This document shows positions 56,804-64,000 of a DNA stretch of 64,000 bases, in pieces. The stretch lies in assembly GCF_000403845.2 (NCBI RefSeq), contig NZ_KE159567.1, positions 814,911 through 878,910 of the forward strand, written 5' to 3'. Made by a program: the position numbers and the translations under genes. Every line of letters starts with the position of its first letter. Within the stretch, counting starts at the first letter, position 1. This DNA comes from Eubacterium sp. 14-2. GTDB lineage: Bacteria > Bacillota > Clostridia > Lachnospirales > Lachnospiraceae. The notes under the pieces are model-generated. The model was not told the DNA's origin, made no database searches, and was given only the letters and a program-made list of their open reading frames with translations.

Positions 56804-57674
56804 CTCCCTTCCTTAAGGTCACCACCATGTAGGCAGTTGCACAGACTAACAGAATCAGAAAGCCGATCACAGATACAGCCGCTGCCTCTCCCTGCTTACC
56901 ATTGTAAAAGGCAAGTTTGTACAGATAGGTAACCAGAGTGTCGGTACGGTTGCCGGGATCTCCTTTTGTCATATTCCAGATAATTGGGAATGAATTAAAT
57001 ACATAAATAATATTTAATACTGTGCTGACGGTCAGAGAAGAGCTTACCAGCGGGATCGTGATCTTAAACAGTTTCTGCCAGTAACTGGCACCGTCTACCG
57101 TTGCGGCTTCATAGTAGCTGCCATCGATGGACTGGAGACCGGACAGGACGGTAAAAGTAACAAAGGGAATGGTTACAAAAATACCGCAGGCAATTTCCCA
57201 GGCGAACCAGGCGCCGGCAGAAGGAGTCCAGTTTACTGCATGGTCGATAATGCCCAGCTTCATCAGCAGTGTATTCAGCGTACCATAGTCGGTGTCAATG
57301 ATAAATTTCCAGATACTTGCCTGTACAACCAGTGTGGTTGCCCATGGGAATACCACGATGGCTCTGGCAACTTTGCGGCCTTTAAATGCATTATTTAACA
57401 GGAGAGCCAGAATAAATCCGAGCAATGTGGAAAGACCCACTACCGTCACTGTCCATACCAGCGTATTTTTCAAAACCATGGAAAAAGTAGGAGTCGACAG
57501 GATTTTCGTAAAATTGGCTAATCCGGTGAATCCTTTAATCAGTCCGGCCCGGCTGACTTTACTCAGTGCCATTCGGAAAACAAATACGATGGGAACCAGA
57601 ATAAAGACAAGCATAAGCAGGACACTGGGCAAAATCCAGATATAAGGTTCTATTTTTCGAATTATTTTTTTCAC
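56796..57674 (-). CDS. carbohydrate ABC transporter permease, MalF type
   Basis: 292 residues with six membrane helices. It starts MKKIIRKIEPYIWILPSVLL. The EAA loop is SYYEAATVDGASYWQKLFKI with TIPLVSSSL. The short form, without the long MalF periplasmic loop, is standard in Firmicutes. Pairs with the permease at 55937 and the binding protein at 57790. Confidence 0.93.
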   Translation of the reverse strand: MKKIIRKIEPYIWILPSVLLMLVFILVPIVFVFRMALSKVSRAGLIKGFTGLANFTKILSTPTFSMVLKNTLVWTVTVVGLSTLLGFILALLLNNAFKGRKVARAIVVFPWATTLVVQASIWKFIIDTDYGTLNTLLMKLGIIDHAVNWTPSAGAWFAWEIACGIFVTIPFVTFTVLSGLQSIDGSYYEAATVDGASYWQKLFKITIPLVSSSLTVSTVLNIIYVFNSFPIIWNMTKGDPGNRTDTLVTYLYKLAFYNGKQGEAAAVSVIGFLILLVCATAYMVVTLRKGDE

Positions 57675-57699
57675 AGGTTCACCTCATCATTCTTATAAA

Positions 57700-57731
57700 A
57701 TGAGACCGGGCCTGTAACAGCCCGGCCTCAT
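57700..57731 (-). terminator. hairpin between binding-protein and permease genes
   Basis: ATGAGACCGGGC (57700-57711) pairs with GCCCGGCCTCAT (57720-57731) with one mismatch; a T-rich stretch follows on the minus strand. Such stems lower permease expression relative to the binding protein. Confidence 0.65.
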
Positions 57732-57789
57732 ATCTCGCCTTAATCGGGGCTTACGTGTTTACATCATGGGATGCAGGTGATACAAAATG

Positions 57790-59109
57790 TTACGGAGCAA
57801 TTTCTGCCTGTAAGCTGTCAAGCAGTTCCTGAACATTTCCGCCTAACAGTGCATTCTGTTCTGCGCTGATAACACCCTGTTTTACGTCTGCCCACTCAGT
57901 TTTTGCGGTAGGATAGAATTTACAGCTTCCTACGATCTCAATCCACTGAGCCATGGATTCATCTTTTGCTGCAAGAGCTTCGCCGCCGGTCTTGGTAGCA
58001 GGCAGGAAACCTTCCATTTCAACCCATGCAGAGTAGCGTTCGTCTTCAAAGAAATAATCAAAGAAAGTTTTGATTGCTTCCATTTCTTCGTCTGAGTATT
58101 CATTGTCAAAGCACATGAAACGGTCCATAACGCCGGCAGATACGGAAGTGCCGTTGTTGTTGGGGATAGGAGCCATGCCGTAGTTTACTTCATTGCCGCC
58201 GTCTTTTACATAGGTAGGAAGACTGTTAGGTGCGATCATCATGGCAACTTTACCGGTTCCGAACATATCCTGCAGGTCGTAACGTGTTTCATTGGCAGGA
58301 TCTGTGTTGGTATAACCATCATTGATAAGTCCTACAGCGTATTCGATAGCTTCTACATTTTCTGCGCTGTTCAGTGTCCAGTTTCCGTCAGCGTCTGTAA
58401 AGTCGCCGCCGTTGTTCCAGATATAGTATGCGAAAGCTGCCTGGCCTTCATCTGTTGTCATATCAATACCCCATGGGTAAACATCCGGATATTTTTCCTT
58501 GATTTTCTTGCAGGCTTCTGTCAGTTCATCCCATGTAGCGGGAGGAGCTTCCACGCCGGCGCCTTCCAGGATGTCTTTGTTGTAATACATGGCACGTGCA
58601 GAAGCAAGGTCCGGAATAGCCCAGATGGTTCCGTCAACGTTTGACTGCTCCAGGAACGCTTCATACATTTTGTTGTAGGTTTCTTCCGATACATAATCTT
58701 TTGCAGGAAGAAGCAGGTCGTCAGCCTGGTAATCTGCAAATACGTCAATGTTCAGAATATCAGGAGCCTGATTGTTGGCAACACGGGTGTTGACTGTGGT
58801 GGAAATATCATTCCAGGAAATAACTTCCACGTTCAGGTCAATTCCTTCGTTGTCTTTTTCAAAATCACTTTCAAAGGTTTTCCACCAGTCTGCAGTGTTC
58901 TGACCATACTGAGCTGCGATAACGCTGATTTCTGTTTTGCCGCTGCTGTCTTTTTTTGTTTCTTCGCCGCTGTTCTCCTGTGTGGTCTCCGTTTCCTCTT
59001 TTTTAGTATCATTGTTGGATGCGGGAGTGCTGCCGCATGCTGCAAGGGATAATGCTGCCGCCATACTCAGAGAGAGGGCGAGAACTTTTGTCAGGTTTTT
59101 CTTTTTCAT
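57790..59109 (-). CDS. carbohydrate ABC transporter substrate-binding lipoprotein
   Basis: 439 residues from ATG 59109 with GGAGG upstream. Signal peptide VLALSLSMAAALSLAAC with lipobox LAAC, then a Ser/Thr/Glu-rich linker. Family 1 solute-binding fold: EISVIAAQYGQNTADWWKTF, LPAKDYVSEETYNKMYEAFL, WAIPDLASARAMYYNKDILE, GKVAMMIAPNSLPTYVKDG. The sugar cannot be inferred. First gene of the operon, with two permeases behind it. Confidence 0.93.
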   Translation of the reverse strand: MKKKNLTKVLALSLSMAAALSLAACGSTPASNNDTKKEETETTQENSGEETKKDSSGKTEISVIAAQYGQNTADWWKTFESDFEKDNEGIDLNVEVISWNDISTTVNTRVANNQAPDILNIDVFADYQADDLLLPAKDYVSEETYNKMYEAFLEQSNVDGTIWAIPDLASARAMYYNKDILEGAGVEAPPATWDELTEACKKIKEKYPDVYPWGIDMTTDEGQAAFAYYIWNNGGDFTDADGNWTLNSAENVEAIEYAVGLINDGYTNTDPANETRYDLQDMFGTGKVAMMIAPNSLPTYVKDGGNEVNYGMAPIPNNNGTSVSAGVMDRFMCFDNEYSDEEMEAIKTFFDYFFEDERYSAWVEMEGFLPATKTGGEALAAKDESMAQWIEIVGSCKFYPTAKTEWADVKQGVISAEQNALLGGNVQELLDSLQAEIAP

Positions 59110-59417
59110 AGTTTTCCTCCTTATGAAAGGCAATGTAATGGTCAGAATACAGGATTCATTTTTGTCCCGGTGCAGCCGGGAATCCGGCACGCGGCCTGCC
59201 GCCGGGCAGGAATTGTACGGGAATCTCCGGTATATATGCAAAATAACAACTGGTTTACATATATGTCATAAAAAACTACTGCAAATAGTACAAAGAAAGA
59301 ATGGAATATACGCTGACATATGTACAAATTGCCAAAATTTTTGTAAATTAATATTACCATGTTATGACCAATGTGTCAATAAGGAAAATTTGATGACGGA
59401 TTTACCTCTTAAAAATC
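59110..59417. other. divergent control region of the ABC and carAB operons
   Basis: About 300 bp without a gene. AT-rich, with several weak promoter-like elements on the minus strand for the transporter operon. I see no riboswitch and no clear PyrR-type attenuator before carA. Confidence 0.45.
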
Positions 59418-59446
59418 TTGAAAAATGGTCTGCAGTGTGGTAAAAT
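59418..59446 (+). promoter_or_regulatory. carAB promoter
   Basis: TTGAAA (59418-59423), 17 bp, TAAAAT (59441-59446), about 110 bp before carA. Confidence 0.6.
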
Positions 59447-59559
59447 CTTTACAATTCAGGCATAAATAAATAATGGGTAAAGGAACAGGAAAAAGAATGC
59501 AATGATGCAGTGAACTCTTTTTTTTTTGCCAAAAATCAGACAGAAAGGGCGGTAAATAA

Positions 59560-60630
59560 ATGAAAGCATTTCTAATACTGGAGGATGGAACGGTGTTTGA
59601 GGGTACCGGCATTGGCTCCGCCAGGGAAGTAATCAGTGAAATTGTCTTTAATACTTCCATGACGGGATATCTGGAAGTTCTGACAGACCCCTCCTATGCC
59701 GGGCAGGCAGTTGCCATGACGTATCCCCTGATTGGAAATTACGGGATTACGCCGGATATGGAATCGGAACGGCCCTGGGCAGAAGGCTATATCGTCCGGG
59801 AACTGTCACGGGTTCCCAGTAATTTCCGCTGTCAGGGAACCATTCAGGATTTTCTGACCCAACACGATATTCCGGGAATTGCAGGAATTGATACCAGGGC
59901 TCTGACGAAAATTCTCAGGGAAAAGGGCACCATGAACGGTATGATTACCACCAACGGGGAATATCGGACAGAGGAAATCATTCCAAGACTGAAAGCATAC
60001 CGGACCGGAAATGTGGTGGAAAAGGTCACCTGCAGGGACAGCTTCACATTAAAGGGAAAAGGAAAAAAAGTGGCCCTTCTGGATCTGGGAGCCAAGAAAA
60101 ATATTGCAAAGTCCCTGCAGGACAGAGGATGCAGTGTTACCGTTTATCCGGCCCATACCGCCGGAGAAGAAATTCTGGATTCCTGTCCGGACGGAATTAT
60201 GCTGAGCAACGGGCCGGGAGATCCCAAAGACTGCAAAGATATCATAAGAGAGATCCGGAAATTATATGAATCGGGCATTCCGGTTTTTGCTATCTGCCTG
60301 GGCCATCAGCTTATGGCTCTGGCCAACGGGGCCGATACCCATAAGATGAAATACGGCCATCGGGGCGGCAACCATCCGGTGAAGGATCTGGAAACAGGAA
60401 GGGTATATATTTCTTCCCAGAACCATGGATATGTGGTGGATACGGAACATCTTGACAGATCTGTGGCGGTTCCGTCTTTTATCAATGTAAATGACGGAAC
60501 AAACGAGGGATTAAAATATATCGGGAAACCGGTATTTACTGTTCAGTTCCATCCGGAAGCATGTCCGGGACCCCAGGACAGCAGTTACCTGTTTGACCGG
60601 TTTATCAGTATGATGGGAGGGAACCAGTAA
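59560..60630 (+). CDS. carA: carbamoyl phosphate synthase small subunit
   Basis: 356 residues, the normal length. It releases ammonia from glutamine for the large subunit. N-terminal domain MKAFLILEDGTVFEGTGIGS; the C-terminal class I glutamine amidotransferase has nucleophile Cys in FAICLGHQLMALA, and the His-Glu pair in QFHPEACPG. Its stop overlaps the carB start (TAATG), so the two are coupled. Pyrimidine and arginine synthesis. Confidence 0.97.
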   Translation: MKAFLILEDGTVFEGTGIGSAREVISEIVFNTSMTGYLEVLTDPSYAGQAVAMTYPLIGNYGITPDMESERPWAEGYIVRELSRVPSNFRCQGTIQDFLTQHDIPGIAGIDTRALTKILREKGTMNGMITTNGEYRTEEIIPRLKAYRTGNVVEKVTCRDSFTLKGKGKKVALLDLGAKKNIAKSLQDRGCSVTVYPAHTAGEEILDSCPDGIMLSNGPGDPKDCKDIIREIRKLYESGIPVFAICLGHQLMALANGADTHKMKYGHRGGNHPVKDLETGRVYISSQNHGYVVDTEHLDRSVAVPSFINVNDGTNEGLKYIGKPVFTVQFHPEACPGPQDSSYLFDRFISMMGGNQ

Positions 60631-63600
60631 TGCCAAAAAATCCGGATATTAAAAAAGTATTAGTTATCGGCTCCGGCCCTATTGTCATTGGGCAGGCGGC
60701 GGAATTTGATTATGCGGGCACGCAGGCGTGCCGCTCGCTGAAAGAAGAAGGAGTGGAGGTGGTGTTGGTCAATTCCAACCCGGCCACCATTATGACAGAT
60801 AAGGAAATTGCAGATCGGGTGTATATTGAGCCCCTGACAGCAGGGGTGCTGGAGCAGATTATTATAAAGGAAAAGCCGGACAGCGTACTGCCCACCCTGG
60901 GAGGACAGGCAGGCCTGAATCTGGGCATGGAACTGGCGGAGTCCGGATTTCTGGAAAAACACGGAGTAAAGCTGATTGGAACCACAGCAGATACGATTTT
61001 CCGGGCGGAGGACAGGCAGGCCTTTAAAGATACCATGGAGAAAATCGGGGAGCCCTGTGCCCCTTCTCTGGTAGTGCATAATATAGAAGACGGTATTGCG
61101 TTTACCAATACCATCGGCTATCCGGTGGTGCTGCGTCCCGCTTATACCCTGGGCGGAAGCGGCGGCGGAATTGCCCGCAATGAAACGGAGTTAATGGAAA
61201 TCCTTGCCAATGGGCTGCGCTTAAGCCGGGTGGGGGAAGTGCTGGTGGAACGGTGCATTGCAGGCTGGAAGGAAATTGAATATGAAGTAATGAGAGATGG
61301 GGCAGGAAACTGTATCACCGTCTGCAATATGGAAAATATAGACCCGGTGGGAGTGCATACCGGGGACAGTATCGTGGTGGCTCCGTCTCAGACACTGGGA
61401 GATAAGGAATATCAGATGCTGCGTACATCTGCACTGAATATTATTTCCGAGCTGAATATTACCGGAGGCTGCAACGTCCAGTATGCCCTGCACCCCACCA
61501 GTTTTGAATACTGTGTGATTGAAGTGAATCCCCGTGTGAGCCGTTCTTCTGCACTGGCAAGCAAGGCCACGGGTTATCCCATTGCAAAGGTGGCGGCAAA
61601 AATTGCTCTGGGCTATACGCTGGATGAAATCAGAAATGCCATTACCGGAAAAACGTATGCCAGTTTTGAACCAATGCTGGATTACTGTGTGGTAAAAATC
61701 CCAAGACTTCCTTTTGATAAATTTATTACCGCAAAACGGAGTCTGACCACCCAGATGAAAGCCACCGGAGAGGTAATGAGTATCTGCACTGGTTTCGAGG
61801 GCGCTCTCATGAAAGCCATCCGTTCACTGGAACAGCATGTGGACAGTCTGATGAGCTATGATTTTTCCGGGCTTTCCCAGGAAGCACTGAAGGAGCGTCT
61901 GGAAAAAGTGGACGACCGGAGAATCTGGGTCATTGCGGAAGCGCTGCGTCAGGGAATTTCCCCTGAGGAAATCTATGAAATTACCAGAATAGACCTCTGG
62001 TTTATTGATAAAATATCTATTCTGGTGGAAATGGAAGAACGGCTGAAACAGGAAACCCTGACGCCGGAACTTCTGGAAGAGGCAAAGAGACTGGAATTTC
62101 CGGATTCTGTAATTGGGACGCTCACCGGGAAACAGGAACAGGAAATCCGTAATCTGCGTTATGAAAAGGGAATTACAGCGGCATTTAAAATGGTAGATAC
62201 CTGTGCGGCGGAATTTGCGGCGGAGACGCCTTATTACTATTCCTGTTTCGGCAGTGAAAATGAGGCCTGTGCTGACAGCGGGGCGGAAGTTTCCGGTGAG
62301 GAAAACGAAACATCCGGCAGGAAAAAGCGCAAAAAGGTGCTGGTACTGGGTTCCGGGCCCATTCGTATCGGCCAGGGGATTGAGTTTGACTACTGTTCCG
62401 TACACTGTACCTGGGCTTTTGCAAAAGAAGGTTATGAGACCATCATTATAAACAATAATCCGGAAACCGTGTCCACAGATTTTGACATTGCCCACAAACT
62501 GTATTTTGAACCGCTGACTCCGGAGGATGTGGAGAGTATTGTCCGTCTGGAAAAGCCGGACGGGGCGGTGGTGCAGTTCGGGGGCCAGACAGCCATCAAG
62601 CTGACGGAAAGCCTGATGAAAATGGGCGTTCCGATTTTCGGCACCAGGGCAGAAGATGTGGATGCGGCAGAAGATCGGGAACTGTTTGATAAAATTCTGG
62701 AACAGACGGAAATTCCGCGGGCGGCAGGAGGTACGGTATTTACCGCCGGGGAGGCGAAAGAAGTAGCCAGCCGCCTGGGTTATCCGGTACTGGTGCGCCC
62801 CTCCTATGTGCTGGGAGGCCAGGGGATGCAGATTGCGTATACCGATGAAGAAATTGAAGAATTTATGGAAATTATCAACCGGATTGCCCAGGACCATCCT
62901 ATTCTGGTGGACAAGTATCTGCAGGGAAAAGAAATTGAGGTGGACGCAGTCTGCGATGGCACAGATATTCTGATTCCCGGTATTATGGAGCATATTGAAC
63001 GAACGGGAGTTCACTCCGGTGACAGTATTTCCGTTTATCCTGCGCCTACCATCAGCCAGGAAGTAAAAAATAAAATTGTGGAATATACCAGGAGGCTGGC
63101 GCGGGCCCTTCATGTGGTGGGACTAATCAACATCCAGTTTATTGCCATGGGTGAGGATGTATATGTGATTGAGGTAAATCCCCGTTCTTCCAGAACCGTT
63201 CCCTATATCAGCAAAGTAACGGGAATTCCCATTGTGGATCTGGCTGCACGGGTCATTATGGGCAATACCTTAAAAGACATGGGCTATCCCACAGGCCTTG
63301 CGCCGGAAGCGGAGTACGTGGCCATTAAGATGCCGGTATTTTCCTTTGAAAAACTGCGCGGGGCGGAAATCAGCCTTGGGCCGGAAATGAAGTCTACCGG
63401 GGAATGTCTGGGAATTGCCCGGACCTTTGACGAGGCCCTGTACAAGGCATTTCTGGGGGCAGGCGTGCAGCTTCCGAAACATAAGCAGATGATTATGACG
63501 GTAAAAGATGCGGACAAGCCGGAAGCTGTGGATGTGGCAAGAAGATTCGAAGCGCTGGGCTATAAGATTTACGCTACCAGAAGTACCGCAAAATATCTGC

Positions 63601-63884
63601 AGAATCACGGGATCAGCGCAAGACGTATCAATAAAATATCTCAGGAATCCCCCAATGTGATGGATTTGATTCTGGGACATAAAATCGACCTTGTAATCGA
63701 CACCCCCACCCAGGGCCGGGATAAGAGCCGGGACGGATTTTTAATCCGCCGGAACGCCATCGAGACCGGGGTATACTGCATTACCGCCATGGATACGGCC
63801 AATGCTCTGGCAGAAAGTCTGGAACATGCCGGCGCCAGCGAAAAGCCGGACTTGATTGATATTGCAAAAGTGAAAAATATTTAA
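60630..63884 (+). CDS. carB: carbamoyl phosphate synthase large subunit
   Basis: 1084 residues, normal length. Two ATP-grasp halves: the first from KVLVIGSGPIVIGQAAEFDY, the second from VLVLGSGPIRIGQGIEFDYC. Both carry the phosphate and metal sites (VIEVNPRVSRSSALASKATG; VIEVNPRSSRTVPYISKVTG). A C-terminal MGS-like regulatory domain (from about 935) follows. It makes carbamoyl phosphate from bicarbonate, ATP and ammonia from CarA. Confidence 0.97.
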   Translation: MPKNPDIKKVLVIGSGPIVIGQAAEFDYAGTQACRSLKEEGVEVVLVNSNPATIMTDKEIADRVYIEPLTAGVLEQIIIKEKPDSVLPTLGGQAGLNLGMELAESGFLEKHGVKLIGTTADTIFRAEDRQAFKDTMEKIGEPCAPSLVVHNIEDGIAFTNTIGYPVVLRPAYTLGGSGGGIARNETELMEILANGLRLSRVGEVLVERCIAGWKEIEYEVMRDGAGNCITVCNMENIDPVGVHTGDSIVVAPSQTLGDKEYQMLRTSALNIISELNITGGCNVQYALHPTSFEYCVIEVNPRVSRSSALASKATGYPIAKVAAKIALGYTLDEIRNAITGKTYASFEPMLDYCVVKIPRLPFDKFITAKRSLTTQMKATGEVMSICTGFEGALMKAIRSLEQHVDSLMSYDFSGLSQEALKERLEKVDDRRIWVIAEALRQGISPEEIYEITRIDLWFIDKISILVEMEERLKQETLTPELLEEAKRLEFPDSVIGTLTGKQEQEIRNLRYEKGITAAFKMVDTCAAEFAAETPYYYSCFGSENEACADSGAEVSGEENETSGRKKRKKVLVLGSGPIRIGQGIEFDYCSVHCTWAFAKEGYETIIINNNPETVSTDFDIAHKLYFEPLTPEDVESIVRLEKPDGAVVQFGGQTAIKLTESLMKMGVPIFGTRAEDVDAAEDRELFDKILEQTEIPRAAGGTVFTAGEAKEVASRLGYPVLVRPSYVLGGQGMQIAYTDEEIEEFMEIINRIAQDHPILVDKYLQGKEIEVDAVCDGTDILIPGIMEHIERTGVHSGDSISVYPAPTISQEVKNKIVEYTRRLARALHVVGLINIQFIAMGEDVYVIEVNPRSSRTVPYISKVTGIPIVDLAARVIMGNTLKDMGYPTGLAPEAEYVAIKMPVFSFEKLRGAEISLGPEMKSTGECLGIARTFDEALYKAFLGAGVQLPKHKQMIMTVKDADKPEAVDVARRFEALGYKIYATRSTAKYLQNHGISARRINKISQESPNVMDLILGHKIDLVIDTPTQGRDKSRDGFLIRRNAIETGVYCITAMDTANALAESLEHAGASEKPDLIDIAKVKNI

Positions 63885-63915
63885 TGGATGACAGGAATAA
63901 AAATGAGAAGAACCA

Positions 63916-63944
63916 TTGATTTTGTTTTGGTATTCCTTTAAAAT
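63916..63944 (+). promoter_or_regulatory. promoter for the gene beyond the window
   Basis: TTGATT (63916-63921), 17 bp, TAAAAT (63939-63944), after the carB stop. Confidence 0.5.
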
Positions 63945-64000
63945 AGTGTATATGAAGTCAGCCTTCTGGCATCTGAACATTTGCCGGAGCGAGGGAGTTT

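Noticed and set aside
59110-59559. PyrR-type attenuator or riboswitch before carA
   Set aside because: No anti-antiterminator consensus or convincing stem with T tract was seen; only a promoter is supportable.

Overview
The window looks like chromosome of an anaerobic Clostridia species, most likely Lachnospiraceae. The basis is strong AGGAGG ribosome sites with frequent GTG and TTG starts, BlaI/BlaR1-type regulator pairs, DUF3879/DUF6033-like proteins, and a phage gene order I associate with gut Lachnospiraceae. The flanks are moderately AT-rich and the middle 40 kb is visibly richer in G+C.

Layout. (1) 1-12.4 kb is an accessory island. It holds two BlaI-type repressor / M56 membrane peptidase pairs (165-1848 and 5992-7651). 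It also has two HxlR regulators facing a nitroreductase and a dihydroorotate dehydrogenase (pyrD), a radical SAM enzyme, an internally deleted FMN riboswitch with its terminator but no gene behind it, and a cassette of poorly known proteins (7.7-11.2 kb). The island ends in a non-coding stretch holding five terminator-like hairpins (11.7-12.4 kb). (2) 12.5-52.5 kb is an apparently complete HK97-type siphovirus prophage. In order it carries a sigma-like activator, replication genes (DUF2800, DUF2815 single-strand binding, family A polymerase, P4-type primase/helicase, VRR-NUC, SNF2 helicase), HNH, small terminase, two DNA methyltransferases, large terminase, portal, ClpP-like protease, capsid, connectors, tail genes with a frameshifted chaperone, tape measure, baseplate, fibre, holin, amidase and two tandem large serine recombinases. 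(3) 52.5-55.3 kb is mobile-element debris: a hypothetical gene, an array of about seven 19-21 bp repeats and a serine recombinase lacking its catalytic N-terminus, abutting a truncated CAP-domain gene. (4) 55.3-64 kb is ordinary chromosome: a carbohydrate ABC transporter operon on the minus strand and carAB on the plus strand.

The most striking signal is a conserved promoter module in seven copies spread through the prophage, six on plus and one on minus. Its plan is TACACAA, 15 bp, TTTGT, 20-21 bp, TTGnTA, 17 bp, GAATAT or a relative, then ACTACC. Each copy drives a small accessory unit of unknown function (28004, 29539, 30142, 32279, 32593, a minus-strand SymE-like gene at 45774, and 48163/48228). 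This looks like a phage-encoded regulon of cargo genes with its own control, separate from the early and late operons. Other strong signals are an inverted-iteron origin candidate after the primase, interleaved inverted repeats before the small terminase, and a short GGxDGPT motif shared by otherwise unrelated proteins on either side of the prophage.

Limits: all family names come from reading the sequence and memory. No search was run, prophage ends are approximate because serine-integrase att cores are too short to see, and I identified no tRNA, rRNA or CRISPR array by eye.
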